NCBI RefSeq assembly: GCF_009861525.1
Contig: NZ_WVHL01000005.1
Coordinates: forward strand, 1,674,001-1,738,000
DNA: 64,000 nucleotides
Direction of reading: 5' to 3'
From: Pseudomonas sp. LD120
Lineage (GTDB): Bacteria > Pseudomonadota > Gammaproteobacteria > Pseudomonadales > Pseudomonadaceae
A model generated the notes under the pieces. That model was not told the origin of the DNA. It saw only the letters and a list, made by a program, of their open reading frames with translations, and did not search any database. Position 1 is the stretch's first letter, and each line of letters begins with the position of its first letter. A program made the translations under genes and the position numbers. Below are positions 1 to 8,752 of the stretch, in pieces.

Positions 1-402
1 GAAAATGTAGATGAAATAGACCCCTTGGGTTGGATGCGCAAATTGCTCATTCATTTGTTTCATCAAGTTGCCCTGGATCCGAAGACCCGGCGCGTTAATG
101 AAATTCTGTTTCATAAGTGCGAATTCACCGATGAAATGTGCGATTTGCGCCGCCAGCGTCGAGCCGCCAGTCTCGAGTGCAACGTTCACATCGAGTTGGC
201 ATTGCGCAATGCAGTGAATCGCGGGCAGTTGCCCGAGAACCTCGATACGGTCAGGGCGGCGATCAGCATGCATGCATTTATCGATGGCATCCTTTACCAA
301 TGGTTGCTGGCCCCGGACAGCTTTTCCTTGCACAGCGAGGCCGAGCGCTGGATCGATATTGGGCTGGATATGCTGCGCTTGAGTCCCAGTCTGCGTCATT
401 AA
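1..402 (+). CDS. TetR-family efflux repressor, C-terminal part (EmhR/TtgR-like)
   Basis: The reading frame is open from base 1, so the gene starts before the window; only about 133 C-terminal residues are visible. The sequence matches the ligand-binding half of MAATS-type TetR repressors of RND multidrug pumps (EmhR, TtgR, AcrR): a segment ILFHKCEF followed by TDEM, then a helical tail with MHAFIDGILYQWL and ending in LSPSLRH. Proteins of this family bind drugs in this domain and release the promoter of the divergent pump operon, which would lie left of the window. The DNA-binding domain is not visible, so the exact orthologue is inferred from the C-terminus only. Confidence 0.85.
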   Translation, partial: ENVDEIDPLGWMRKLLIHLFHQVALDPKTRRVNEILFHKCEFTDEMCDLRRQRRAASLECNVHIELALRNAVNRGQLPENLDTVRAAISMHAFIDGILYQWLLAPDSFSLHSEAERWIDIGLDMLRLSPSLRH

Positions 403-564
403 GACAACATGCGTAATTGAGTCTAGTTGTGTCAAGATTTAAGGCGACGGGCATTGCTTCCTAAAGTCGCCAGATTGCAGTGGGGTGCTTTTATATAGGG
501 GCTGGCTGCATCTTGATAGATAGTCAGCTACGTATTTTGTAGGGAATTTGTTGCGGGTATGTGA

Positions 565-1449
565 ATGAGTGTGACCCCTTCACCGTTCAGTGGCGCGGAG
601 CAGCCCATCAAAGGGATCGCCCTGATGTGTCTGGCGGTTCTGCTCTTTGCCAGCCATGACACGCTGGCCAAATACCTTTCGGCTTTTTATCCCATCGTCA
701 TGGTGGTCTGGGCCCGTTATGTAGTGCATACCCTGCTGATGCTGGTGGTGTTCGTCCCACGTAGCGGCTTTTCCGCCGTGGTGCGCACCAAGCGTCCCGG
801 TCTGCAACTGCTTCGGGCCCTGTGTTTGATCGGTACCAGCCTGCTGTTCACCACTGGCCTGCGCTACATCCCTCTGGCGGAAGCGACCGCGGTCAACTTT
901 CTCGCGCCTCTGTTGGTCACCGCCTTGTCGGTGCCGCTGCTGGGGGAGCGGGTCACCCGGGCCCAGTGGTTGGCCGTGTTGGCCGGGTTCGTCGGGGTCT
1001 TGATCGTCGTGCGTCCCGGCGGTGCTCTGTTTACTCCGGCGATCCTGCTGCCTTTGGGCTCGGCATTGTGTTTTGGTTGCTACCAGTTACTCACCCGTAG
1101 ACTCAGCGGTATCGATAGCCCGACCACCAGCAACTTCCTCACTGGCATCTTCAATAGCCTGATCATGAGCACTTTGCTGCCGTTTTTCTGGAGTACGCCG
1201 ACCTGGGTTCACGGCCTGTTCATGATTGGCCTGGGCACCTGCGGCATGTTGGGCCATATGCTACTGACCCAGGCCTTCCGTCATGCGGCGCCGGCGATGC
1301 TGGCGCCGTTCAGTTATGGACAGATTCTTTTCGCCGGCCTTTACGGCTACCTGATCTTCGGCCACACCCCGGACAACTATGGCTTTGTCGGTATTGCGGT
1401 GATCTGTCTCAGCGGCTTGGCTGTTGCCTGGGCTCAGCGCAAACGTTGA
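565..1449 (+). CDS. DMT-superfamily transporter with two EamA domains
   Basis: Inner-membrane protein of 294 residues with about ten hydrophobic segments arranged as two EamA repeats (roughly residues 16-145 and 155-290), the usual length for RhaT/RarD-type drug/metabolite exporters. The second half keeps typical family features such as a glycine-rich helix before the GYLIFG motif. Substrate cannot be told from sequence. The start at 565 has only a weak purine-rich site before it, but it is the only start that includes the whole first helix. It is followed directly by a strong bidirectional terminator, so it is a single-gene unit. Confidence 0.85.
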   Translation: MSVTPSPFSGAEQPIKGIALMCLAVLLFASHDTLAKYLSAFYPIVMVVWARYVVHTLLMLVVFVPRSGFSAVVRTKRPGLQLLRALCLIGTSLLFTTGLRYIPLAEATAVNFLAPLLVTALSVPLLGERVTRAQWLAVLAGFVGVLIVVRPGGALFTPAILLPLGSALCFGCYQLLTRRLSGIDSPTTSNFLTGIFNSLIMSTLLPFFWSTPTWVHGLFMIGLGTCGMLGHMLLTQAFRHAAPAMLAPFSYGQILFAGLYGYLIFGHTPDNYGFVGIAVICLSGLAVAWAQRKR

Positions 1450-1460
1450 TTCTGCTGGTA

Positions 1461-1500
1461 ACTAAAAAGCCCCGGCTGGTGAGCGTCGGGGCTTTTTAGT
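1461..1500. terminator. Bidirectional intrinsic terminator between convergent genes
   Basis: A perfect 14-bp inverted repeat (arms 1461-1474 and 1487-1500, loop 12 nt) with a GC-rich core and an A-run on the left and T-run on the right. It serves the DMT gene on the plus strand and xenB on the minus strand. Confidence 0.92.
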
Positions 1501-1515
1501 TATACAGAGGCAGGC

Positions 1516-2565
1516 TTACAGCGTTGGGTAGTCGATGTAGCCGACCGGACCCTTGCCGTAGAAAGTTTCTGGATGCGCTTCATTCAGCGGTGCATCGGCC
1601 TTAAGGCGGGCCGGCAGGTCGGGGTTGGCGATGAAGGGCACGCCAAATGCTACGGCGTCAGCTTTGCCGCTGGCCAACCAGGCATTGGCGCTGTCCTTGG
1701 TAAAGCGCTCGTTGGCAATGTACGGGCCCCCGAAGGCGGCTTTGAGTTGCGGCCCAAGGCTGTCGGCGCCTTCCTTTTCCCGGGAGCAGATAAAGGCGAT
1801 GCCACGCTTGCCCAGTTCATGCGCCACGTAGGTAAAGGTTTCCGCCAGGTTGTCATCGCCCATGTCGTGGGCATCGGCCCTTGGTGCCAGGTGCACGCCT
1901 ACTCGGCCGGCGCCCCAGATCTCGATCGCCGCATCCGTCACTTCCAGCAGCAAGCGAGCGCGGTTTTCCAGGGAACCACCGTATTGATCGGTGCGTTGGT
2001 TGGTGCTGCTTTGCAGGAACTGATCCAGCAGGTAACCGTTGGCGCCGTGGATTTCCACACCGTCGAAACCCGCCGCCTTGGCGTTTTCCGCGCCGACCCG
2101 GTAAGCCTCGACGATGTCGGCGATCTCAGCGGTTTCCAGGGCCCGCGGGGTCGGGTAGTCGGCCAGTGGACGCACCAGGCTGACATGGCCCTTGGGTTGG
2201 ATGGCGCTCGGCGCCACTGGCGTTTCGCCGTTCAGGTAGGACGGGTGGGAGATCCGTCCGACGTGCCACAGTTGCAGGAAGATCTTGCCGCCGGCGCCGT
2301 GCACCGCCTTGGTGATGTTGGCCCAGCCACGCACCTGGTCGTTGGACCAGATGCCGGGTGTGTCCGGGTAGCCCACGCCCATGGGCGTAACCGAAGTGGC
2401 TTCGCTGAGGATCAGGCCCGCGGAAGCCCGTTGCACGTAGTACTCGGCCATCAACGCGTTTGGCACACGGCCGGCGTCGGCACGGCAGCGGGTCAGCGGC
2501 GCCATGATGATGCGGTTGGAGAGTTCGAGGTCGCCGAGCTTGATCGGATCAAAGAGAGTCGTCAT
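1516..2565 (-). CDS. xenB: Old Yellow Enzyme family ene-reductase / xenobiotic reductase XenB
   Basis: 349-residue FMN-dependent TIM-barrel reductase of the OYE family. Members reduce activated C=C bonds (N-ethylmaleimide, enones) and nitro groups or nitrate esters with NAD(P)H. The N-terminus (FDPIKLGDL, then NRIIMAPLTRCRAD) and the active-site segment HGANGYLLDQFL with H173 and N176 are intact, as is the YGGSLENRARLLLEV signature. Length and sequence agree with Pseudomonas XenB. It lies downstream of an MFS exporter and an ArsR-type repressor in the same orientation, with a 28-nt gap after the MFS stop, suggesting a stress-inducible operon that reduces or exports electrophiles. Confidence 0.88.
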   Translation of the reverse strand: MTTLFDPIKLGDLELSNRIIMAPLTRCRADAGRVPNALMAEYYVQRASAGLILSEATSVTPMGVGYPDTPGIWSNDQVRGWANITKAVHGAGGKIFLQLWHVGRISHPSYLNGETPVAPSAIQPKGHVSLVRPLADYPTPRALETAEIADIVEAYRVGAENAKAAGFDGVEIHGANGYLLDQFLQSSTNQRTDQYGGSLENRARLLLEVTDAAIEIWGAGRVGVHLAPRADAHDMGDDNLAETFTYVAHELGKRGIAFICSREKEGADSLGPQLKAAFGGPYIANERFTKDSANAWLASGKADAVAFGVPFIANPDLPARLKADAPLNEAHPETFYGKGPVGYIDYPTL

Positions 2566-2593
2566 GGAATGCAGCCTTCATTAAAGGAACGGA

Positions 2594-3760
2594 TCAGTGG
2601 TTCGCAGGAGCCAGTTCGGCATGGCCGCCCTGGCGAAAGGTAATCAGCGTCACCACTAGGGCCAGGATCGCCAGGGCCGCCGCCGCCAGTGGCACGCTGG
2701 TCAGGCCAAAACCGTGGGCAATGACGCTGCCGCCGACCCAGGCGCCCAGGGCGTTGCCGATGTTGAAGGCGCCGATGTTCAGGGTCGAAACCAGGTTTGG
2801 CGCGGCCTTGCCGAAGGTCACCACATTGACTTGTAAGGCTGGCACGGCGGCGAAGGAGGCGGTGGCCCAGAGGAACAGGGTGATTTCCATGGGGATCAGG
2901 GCAACGCTGGTCCAGGTCAGTACGGTGGAGACCACCGCCATGGCTGCGAACACGCCGATCAGGGTGGCGCCCAGGCGCTTGTCCGCCAGCTTGCCGCCGA
3001 TGATGTTGCCCAAGGTCAGGCCCAGGCCGATCAGCAGCAGAGTCCAGGTCACGCCCTGGGGCGAGACCCCGGTGACATCGCCGAGCAGCGGCGCGACATA
3101 GGTGAAGAGGGTGAACATCGACGCGGCGAACAGCGCGGTCATGCTCAGGGATAGCCAGATTCCGGCACCCTTGAGGGCTGCCAGTTCCGAGCGCATGTCG
3201 AGTTTTTCCTCATCGCGCTTGGCCGGCAAAAAACGCACCAGGCCGATCAGGGCCACCACGCCGATCACCGTCACCGCCCAGAAGGTCGAGCGCCATCCGG
3301 CTGACTGGCCCAGGGCAGTACCCAGGGGCACGCCGAGGACATTGGCCAGGGTCAGGCCGGTGAACATCAGGGCCACGGCCGAAGCGCGTTTGTTGGCGGG
3401 CACCAGGCCGGCGGCCACCACTGAACCGATACCGAAGAAGGCACCGTGGCACAGCGCGGTGATTACTCGGGCAAACATCAGCACGTTGTAATCGCTGGCC
3501 AGTGCGCACAGCAGGTTGCCGACAATGAAGATCCCCATCAGCGCCACCAGGGCCGCCTTGCGTGGCAGTTTGGCGGTGGCCAGGGCCATGAACGGCGCAC
3601 CGATCGCCACGCCCAGGGCGTAACCGGTGACCAGCCAGCCGGCGCCGGGAATCGACACCCCGAGGTCCGCCGCCACATCGGGCAAAAGCCCCATGATGAC
3701 GAACTCGGTGGTGCCGATGGCGAAGGCGCTCAAGGCCAGGATGAGGAGCGAAAGGGGCAT
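2594..3760 (-). CDS. MFS exporter of the AraJ/YdhP sugar-efflux-like family
   Basis: 388-residue inner-membrane transporter with 12 predicted helices. The start IGTTEFVIMGLLPDVA is the hallmark of the DHA1 AraJ/YdhP/NepI branch of the major facilitator superfamily, which exports sugars, nucleosides or drugs. The central cytosolic loop (around residues 195-215) is charged, as expected. It sits between the ArsR-type repressor gene (18 nt upstream) and xenB in the same direction, so it is probably controlled by that repressor and handles the same class of compound. Substrate is unknown. Confidence 0.88.
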   Translation of the reverse strand: MPLSLLILALSAFAIGTTEFVIMGLLPDVAADLGVSIPGAGWLVTGYALGVAIGAPFMALATAKLPRKAALVALMGIFIVGNLLCALASDYNVLMFARVITALCHGAFFGIGSVVAAGLVPANKRASAVALMFTGLTLANVLGVPLGTALGQSAGWRSTFWAVTVIGVVALIGLVRFLPAKRDEEKLDMRSELAALKGAGIWLSLSMTALFAASMFTLFTYVAPLLGDVTGVSPQGVTWTLLLIGLGLTLGNIIGGKLADKRLGATLIGVFAAMAVVSTVLTWTSVALIPMEITLFLWATASFAAVPALQVNVVTFGKAAPNLVSTLNIGAFNIGNALGAWVGGSVIAHGFGLTSVPLAAAALAILALVVTLITFRQGGHAELAPANH

Positions 3761-3778
3761 TGTCGGGTCCTTGTCAGA

Positions 3779-4081
3779 TCAGAGCTGTTGGCTCATTTGC
3801 GTGAGGAACTGCTGGATGACTTCCTCATTGCGTTTGAAAAAATGCCATTGGCCGACTTTTCGGCTGGTGATCAGGCCCGCTCGTTGCAAGGTGGCGAGGT
3901 GGGCGGACACGGTCGACTGCGACAGGCCGCAGCGTTGATCGATCTGTCCGGCGCAGACGCCGTGTTCATTGCTGTGAGCCTGATCGGGGAATTCGACAGT
4001 CGGGTCTTTCAGCCAGTGCAGGATTTCTCTGCGAACCGGATGTGCCAGCGCTTTTATTATTTCGTCGAGGTCAAGGGACAT
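3779..4081 (-). CDS. ArsR-family winged-helix repressor
   Basis: 100-residue DNA-binding protein. The winged helix-turn-helix spans about residues 41-75 (GQIDQRCGLSQSTVSAHL then LQRAGLIT), preceded by the ALAHPVRREIL helix that is standard in ArsR/SmtB proteins. No CxC metal site is seen; only C43 and C51 are present, so the signal may be oxidative or electrophilic rather than a metal. It is the first gene of the unit with the MFS exporter and xenB and lies divergent from acpH, with repeated operator-like palindromes in the shared upstream DNA. Autorepression is the likely mode. Confidence 0.87.
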   Translation of the reverse strand: MSLDLDEIIKALAHPVRREILHWLKDPTVEFPDQAHSNEHGVCAGQIDQRCGLSQSTVSAHLATLQRAGLITSRKVGQWHFFKRNEEVIQQFLTQMSQQL

Positions 4082-4109
4082 GGCGGTGCTCGTTTTCCGT
4101 AAAACGTTG

Positions 4110-4208
4110 TATCGCGATGAGGCGAAATTTAAATCGTTATTTCGCGATATTCCAATATATTTTTGATCTTAGGTCATCGCTTATTGGTATATCGAGTTAT
4201 AACGATAT
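4110..4208. promoter_or_regulatory. Candidate ArsR-type operator cluster in divergent promoter region
   Basis: AT-rich spacer between the ArsR gene and acpH with repeated ATCG/CGAT half-sites: ATCGCGAT (4111-4118), ATCGTTAT (4133-4140) ending in CGCGAT (4143-4148), and a partial 20-bp palindrome at 4189-4208 whose core GTTATAAC is self-complementary. The ATCGTTAT element at 4133 reappears as its reverse complement at 4199-4206. Binding by the adjacent repressor is inference. Confidence 0.5.
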
Positions 4209-4234
4209 GTTGGGCGCGGTGCTAAGCTGCGCGA

Positions 4235-4816
4235 ATGAATTATCTCGCACATCTGCACCTTGGCGGCCAGCGCCCGGGTCAATTACTGGGCAGCTTATAT
4301 GGCGATTTCGTCAAAGGCCGCCTGCAAGGGCAGTTTGCCCCCGAGGTCGAGGCGGCAATTGAGCTGCATCGGCGCATCGATACCTACACCGACAGCCACC
4401 CGTTGGTCTCGGCGGCGCTGTCGCGCTTCTCCCTGACCCGGCGGCGCTATGCCGGCATCGTCATCGACGTGTTCTTCGATCATTGCCTGGCTCGGGACTG
4501 GCAGCATTACGCCGACCAGCCCTTGCCATCGTTCACTGCCGAGGTGTACCGGGTGCTGGCGGCCGAGCCGCAGTTGCCGGCGCGCCTGGCGCACATTGCG
4601 CCTTATATGGCGGCGGATGACTGGCTTGGTTCCTATCGCGAATTTGCAGTGCTGGAGCAGGTGTTGCGGGGGATCGCCCGGCGCCTGTCACAGCCACAGG
4701 AGCTGACTGCGGCGATGGGCGAGCTGGAGCGGTTGTACGAGCCGTTGAGCGAAGATTTCCGCGCCTTCTACCCGCAGTTGCAGGCATTCGCTGCGCAGCG
4801 CAGCCATTTGTCCTGA
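4235..4816 (+). CDS. acpH: Acyl carrier protein phosphodiesterase
   Basis: 193-residue protein of the AcpH/DUF479 family, which hydrolyses the 4'-phosphopantetheine arm from holo-ACP to give apo-ACP. The start MNYLAHLHL, the GSLYGDFVKG segment, the helix with IELHRRIDTYTDSHP and the DVFFDHCLARDW motif are the conserved His/Asp metal-binding features of this HD-like fold. Length matches the E. coli enzyme. It is divergent from the ArsR/MFS/xenB unit and transcribed alone. The Shine-Dalgarno is poor. Confidence 0.9.
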   Translation: MNYLAHLHLGGQRPGQLLGSLYGDFVKGRLQGQFAPEVEAAIELHRRIDTYTDSHPLVSAALSRFSLTRRRYAGIVIDVFFDHCLARDWQHYADQPLPSFTAEVYRVLAAEPQLPARLAHIAPYMAADDWLGSYREFAVLEQVLRGIARRLSQPQELTAAMGELERLYEPLSEDFRAFYPQLQAFAAQRSHLS

Positions 4817-4831
4817 CTCGCGATCGTTCTT

Positions 4832-4918
4832 GGGGTTGGCTTGCCAGCGAAGGGCCCTCATCAACGGCGCAGGGGGCGAGGGCTGTTTCGTTGGCAAGCC
4901 GGCTCCCGCAGGACGGGT
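4832..4918. repeat. REP-like intergenic hairpin
   Basis: Spacer after acpH holding two opposing copies of a Pseudomonas-type REP motif: GGCTTGCCAGCGAAGG on the left and TTGGCAAGCCGGCTCCC on the right, which can pair over their TTGCCA/TGGCAA cores. Related motifs occur after several other genes in this window. It separates the convergent acpH and olsA genes. Confidence 0.6.
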
Positions 4919-5712
4919 CAGGCGGCGACCAATTCGCCGCTGCGGCGCGGTTCGGCCGGCTGGGCCACATCGCCGAACAGTGCCTTTTGCACCGCTTGCT
5001 GTGCCTGAAAGGCCAGCGCCGCACGTTCCTGGCCCTGACAGGCAATCGGCTTGAGCAGATGAATCTCCACCTGGCCCCGGTCGTTGGCGAACAGCCGCAT
5101 CAGGTGCGAGAGCAGGTCATCGTCGCCAATGAAGGGCGCCAGGCTATCGATTTGGCCGTCACGCAAATAGCGGATCGCCACGGGTTGCAGCAACACCTGG
5201 GCATCAATGGCGCTGGCCAGCAGGCGCCCGTGGAAGGTGCGCAGGCCGCGGCCGTCGGTGGTGGTGCCTTCGGGGAAGAGCAGCAGCGGGTGTTGTTCCT
5301 GCAGATGGCGGGTCATCTGCTTGCGGATCAATTGGCTGTCACCGGCACCACGGCGGATGAACAGGCTGCCGGCTTTGGCGGCGAGCCAGCCGGCCACGGG
5401 CCAGGTACGCACTTCAGCCTTGGACAGGAAGGACAGCGGCGTGAGCATGCCCAGCAGCGGAATGTCGGTCCAGGACACATGATTACTGACCCAGAGCATC
5501 GGCTGCGCGGGCAACTCGCCATGTACTGAGATCTGGAAGGGCAGGGCATTGCTCAAGCGCGCCATGAAGAAGCGCGACCAGCGCTGGCGCCGGATCATGG
5601 AATTGGCCACGCCCAGGCGCTCCAGCAGACCGAAGACACTGGCCATGCTCAGCCCCAGCGCCACCACCAGCAGTACCCGGGCGATACGCCCGTAGATCCG
5701 CAGCCGGCCCAT
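4918..5712 (-). CDS. olsA: Lyso-ornithine lipid / 1-acylglycerol-3-phosphate O-acyltransferase OlsA
   Basis: 264-residue membrane-associated acyltransferase of the PlsC family. It has an N-terminal hydrophobic anchor (about residues 8-30), the catalytic HX4D motif H78-D83 (HVSWTD) and the FPEGT motif at 146-150. The start is placed at 5712 because that ATG shares one base with the olsB stop (TGATG), a translational-coupling arrangement; a longer frame to 5751 would overlap olsB. Next to olsB it should add the second, ester-linked acyl chain to lyso-ornithine lipid. Confidence 0.88.
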   Translation of the reverse strand: MGRLRIYGRIARVLLVVALGLSMASVFGLLERLGVANSMIRRQRWSRFFMARLSNALPFQISVHGELPAQPMLWVSNHVSWTDIPLLGMLTPLSFLSKAEVRTWPVAGWLAAKAGSLFIRRGAGDSQLIRKQMTRHLQEQHPLLLFPEGTTTDGRGLRTFHGRLLASAIDAQVLLQPVAIRYLRDGQIDSLAPFIGDDDLLSHLMRLFANDRGQVEIHLLKPIACQGQERAALAFQAQQAVQKALFGDVAQPAEPRRSGELVAA

Positions 5713-6467
5713 CAGACGGCTGCCTTGAAGTGCCGGGCATAACGCGGGCACAACTCGTCGCGCTTAAGCAGGATGAACACGTCGGCTACCTGGAAGTCCT
5801 GGTCCCAGCACGGTTCGCCGCAGATCTTCGCGCCCAGGCGCATGTAGGCCTTGAGCAACGGCGGCATCTCGGCGATCACATTGGACGGAATGTCCAGGCT
5901 CGGCAGCGGGGTCTTCGGTTCGGCACGCAGGTGTTCAGTGCTCAGGTAGCGCTCGCGTAGGCGCTGCATGATGGCCTGGGCCTGCACGCCGCCATCTTGC
6001 ATCGGAATGCTGGCGCAGCCCATCAGGTAGCTGTAGCCGCCCTGGTTGAGGACTTCTGCCAACTCGCCCCAGAGCACGGCGATGGTGCCGCCGTTGCGGT
6101 AGGCCGGATCGACACAGGTGCGGCCGATTTCCAGGATCGGCCCTTTGAGATGCACCAGGCCGTGCAGGCTGAACTCCTCTTCACTGTAGAACCGCCCCAG
6201 ACTGCTGGCGGCCTGGTGGTCCAGCAGGCGGGTGGTGGCCACCAGGCGCCCGGTGTTCAGGTCGCGCACACCAATGTGGCTGCAGTGAACATCATAGTCA
6301 TCCATGTCCAGACCCAATTCTGCGCCTTTGAGCTTGGCGTTGAACTCGCCGCTGAAGACGTTGAAGCGCAAGGCTTGGGCTTCCTGCAGGGCTTGGGCGC
6401 CGATCAGGCGTTCGGCTTGCAGGCGGCGTTCAGTGCCGGTGTCGCTGATGCGGGCGATCTGAGTCAT
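5712..6467 (-). CDS. olsB: L-ornithine N-alpha-acyltransferase OlsB
   Basis: 251-residue acyl-ACP-dependent N-acyltransferase of the GNAT/autoinducer-synthase-like fold. It makes the first step of ornithine lipid synthesis, attaching a 3-hydroxyacyl chain to ornithine. Conserved segments include LRFNVFSGEF, YDVHCSHIGVRD, the ILEIGRTCVDPAYRNG motif and the YLMGCASIP strand. The start MTQIARI at 6467 has GGAG seven bases upstream; an open extension to 6563 lacks such a site. olsB and olsA overlap by one base. Ornithine lipids replace phospholipids under phosphate limitation, so phosphate control is plausible, but no Pho box was identified. Confidence 0.9.
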   Translation of the reverse strand: MTQIARISDTGTERRLQAERLIGAQALQEAQALRFNVFSGEFNAKLKGAELGLDMDDYDVHCSHIGVRDLNTGRLVATTRLLDHQAASSLGRFYSEEEFSLHGLVHLKGPILEIGRTCVDPAYRNGGTIAVLWGELAEVLNQGGYSYLMGCASIPMQDGGVQAQAIMQRLRERYLSTEHLRAEPKTPLPSLDIPSNVIAEMPPLLKAYMRLGAKICGEPCWDQDFQVADVFILLKRDELCPRYARHFKAAV

Positions 6468-6583
6468 TGTGAATCTCCGTGCGGGCCACTGACCCGCCTT
6501 GGGTTGCAGCCAATCGACTTTGTTGTGCAAAGTCAGGCTATGTAGCCCCGGTGTCATCGCCATGAAGCTTTGGTGATGCTTAT

Positions 6584-7486
6584 ATGACAGCCCCTGAGGA
6601 CCTTCGAATGCCCTGGCAAGCTCTGCTCGACAGCCGTCAACGACTGCCCGTTACCCCCGATCTTGCCGAAGGCTACGGGGCGTTGCTGGCGCATCTGGGC
6701 AGCGTCACGCCCTTCGAACTGGCGGTGTTGGGCGGGCGCCTGATGGCGACGCCGGGGCTGGCCTTCCTGGTGGGTTACCAAGCGGCGTTGCGCATGTTGT
6801 GGCCCAGTGCCCCCCTCAGTCTGGGAGCTTTGTGCGCGACTGAACGCCGCAGCCTGCATCCGGCGGACATGCAGACCCGACTGGAAGACCTGCACCTGCA
6901 CGGACGCAAGGATTTCGTCACCGCCGGGGATGCCGCTGACTGGTTGCTGGTGGCGGCGCGCTGCGAGGCACCGGGGGAACGTGCGGCGTTACGCTTGACC
7001 GTGGTCTATGCCGGAGAACCCGGGGTCAAGGTCCAGACTCTGCCGGCCATTGGCTTGATGCCGGAGATCAGCCATGGCTGCTTGCTGCTGGACAACGCCA
7101 CCTGCGAGCTGCTGGCCGGCGATGGCTGGGATGCTTACGTCAAACCGTTTCGCACCCTGGAAGACATCTATGTACTGAGCGCCATGTGTGCCTGGTTGTA
7201 TGGCGTGGGGCAGGACAGTGGCTGGCCGCAGTCCCTGCAACTGCAGTTGCTGGGGTTGCTGGCGGGGTGTGCCGAAGTCAGCCGGCAAAACCCTTCCTTG
7301 AGTGGCGGACATATTCTATTGGGCGGTTTATTCGCGCAGTTCCAGGTTTTGCGGGCTGGAATCGACGCGGCATTCGCCAATGGCCCTGAGTGTTGGCGTG
7401 GTCAATGGGCCCGGGACCAGGCCTTGCTGGACCTGGCGGCCAGCGCTCGGGAGCAACGTCTGGCCAAAGCCCTGGCCGCGCATTAG
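6584..7486 (+). CDS. Acyl-CoA dehydrogenase-like protein
   Basis: About 300 residues; the start at 6584 or the internal ATG at 6608 (MPWQALL) are both possible. The central part (GRKDFVTAGDAADWLLVAARC) resembles the beta-domain strand of acyl-CoA dehydrogenases, where FVTNG..AD.. lines the flavin pocket, and the C-terminal half is helical with a final dimer-like helix. The protein is shorter than true acyl-CoA dehydrogenases (about 380 residues) and I see no clear catalytic Glu, so enzymatic activity is doubtful. It diverges from olsBA across about 115 bp. Function not known. Confidence 0.6.
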   Translation: MTAPEDLRMPWQALLDSRQRLPVTPDLAEGYGALLAHLGSVTPFELAVLGGRLMATPGLAFLVGYQAALRMLWPSAPLSLGALCATERRSLHPADMQTRLEDLHLHGRKDFVTAGDAADWLLVAARCEAPGERAALRLTVVYAGEPGVKVQTLPAIGLMPEISHGCLLLDNATCELLAGDGWDAYVKPFRTLEDIYVLSAMCAWLYGVGQDSGWPQSLQLQLLGLLAGCAEVSRQNPSLSGGHILLGGLFAQFQVLRAGIDAAFANGPECWRGQWARDQALLDLAASAREQRLAKALAAH

Positions 7487-7489
7487 AAA

Positions 7490-7600
7490 GGGCCGCCCCC
7501 GAGAAGCAGGCTGGCCGGCGAAAGGGGCGGGGATTTGCACAAGGCTTGATGACGCCCTCGCTGGCAAGCCCGCTCCGACACAGGTCGGCGTTTGCAGTAA
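7490..7600. repeat. REP-like spacer sequence
   Basis: Spacer with opposed motifs GCTGGCCGGCGAAAGG and CGCTGGCAAGCCCGCTCC, the same family as the elements near 4832 and 21721. It lies between two same-strand genes; no coding potential seen. Confidence 0.45.
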
Positions 7601-7654
7601 AACTGTCATCAGCTTGGACTAGCCTCGTTGGCTGACGTCATTCGAGTTTCATCC

Positions 7655-8752
7655 ATGGTCAAACGTCCGATCTTGCTGGCGTTGCTCGTGTACCTCTGTT
7701 TGCCGGTCTGGGCCGAGGAGTGGCCGACGCAGCAGTGGAGCCGCGGGCCTGCCGCCAGCGGTCCGGCGCTCAAGGCCCTGGAGGCGTACGCCTTCGTTGC
7801 CCGCGATGATGAGTCACGCAAGGGCGTGCGCACCGATGCCTTGCTGGTGATTCGTGACGGTCAGTTGCTCTACGAACGTTACGCCGGGCCTAACGGGCCG
7901 CAGACGCCGCATCTCATCTGGTCCGCCAGCAAAAGCGTGCTGGCGGTGGTGCTGGGAGTCGCCTTCGGTGAAGGACGCTTTCAATTGCAGGACCCCGCCA
8001 TGCGTTTCTACCCGGCGCTCAAGGCCCATCCGCGTATCACTGTGGCCGATCTGCTGCACTGGGCTTCAGGTCTGGACTGGCAGGAAGACTACGAATACGC
8101 CCCGCTCAATTCCTCCGTGGTGGCCATGCTCTACACCCGAGGACATCGGGACATGGCAGCGTTCACCGCGCAACAAGCGGCTTCCAGCACCCCCGGTCAG
8201 GCGTTTCGCTACTCCAGTGGCGATAGCAATCTGCTTGCGGCCAGCCTGCGGGGCATGGTCGGCGGCGCGCAGTACCCCGACTATCCCTGGCAGGCATTGT
8301 TCGAGCCGTTGGGCATCACCCAGGCGGCGTGGGAGCGGGATGCCGCCGGCACCTTCGTGGCGTCTTCCTATCTCTATCTGACGGCCCGTGATCTGGCTCG
8401 TATTGGCCTGCTGATGCAACGTGACGGGCGCTGGCGCGAACAGCAGTTGCTGCCCAAGGCCTGGGTGGAGTTTTGTCGTACACCGTTTGCCGGTTATCGA
8501 GCCCGGCAGGATGTGGCCGTGGCGGGCGGGCACTGGTGGCTCAACCGGGCGCTGGATGGCGCCCCCCAGCCTTGGCCGGATGCGCCGGCGGATACCTACG
8601 CGGCCTTGGGGCACTGGGGGCAGGCGTTGTATGTGCTGCCCGCCGAGCGACTGGTGATCGTGCGCTATGGCGACGATCGCGATGGCAGCTATCAGCACAA
8701 TGAACTGCTGAAACGTGTCCTCGCGGCTTTTGGCACAAGCGAGCCGCGATGA
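7655..8752 (+). CDS. Exported serine hydrolase, class C beta-lactamase / NylB-like
   Basis: 365 residues from the ATG at 7655, which begins a clean signal peptide (hydrophobic residues 4-18, cleavage near VWAEE). The SxxK catalytic motif is S90-A-S-K93, the second motif is the YSSGDSN segment typical of 6-aminohexanoate-oligomer hydrolases (NylB), and HWGQ near the C-terminus corresponds to the third motif. These enzymes cleave amide or ester bonds rather than beta-lactams. It overlaps the next gene by four bases (ATGA), so both are co-translated. Natural substrate unknown. Confidence 0.85.
   Translation: MVKRPILLALLVYLCLPVWAEEWPTQQWSRGPAASGPALKALEAYAFVARDDESRKGVRTDALLVIRDGQLLYERYAGPNGPQTPHLIWSASKSVLAVVLGVAFGEGRFQLQDPAMRFYPALKAHPRITVADLLHWASGLDWQEDYEYAPLNSSVVAMLYTRGHRDMAAFTAQQAASSTPGQAFRYSSGDSNLLAASLRGMVGGAQYPDYPWQALFEPLGITQAAWERDAAGTFVASSYLYLTARDLARIGLLMQRDGRWREQQLLPKAWVEFCRTPFAGYRARQDVAVAGGHWWLNRALDGAPQPWPDAPADTYAALGHWGQALYVLPAERLVIVRYGDDRDGSYQHNELLKRVLAAFGTSEPR

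Noticed and set aside
1573..2643. A 356-codon open frame antisense to xenB
   Set aside because: Shadow of the OYE gene; no ribosome site and no recognised domain.
7655..8752. Beta-lactamase resistance gene
   Set aside because: The YSSGDSN and HWGQ motifs are of the NylB-like hydrolase group, not AmpC, whose second motif is YAN and third KTG.
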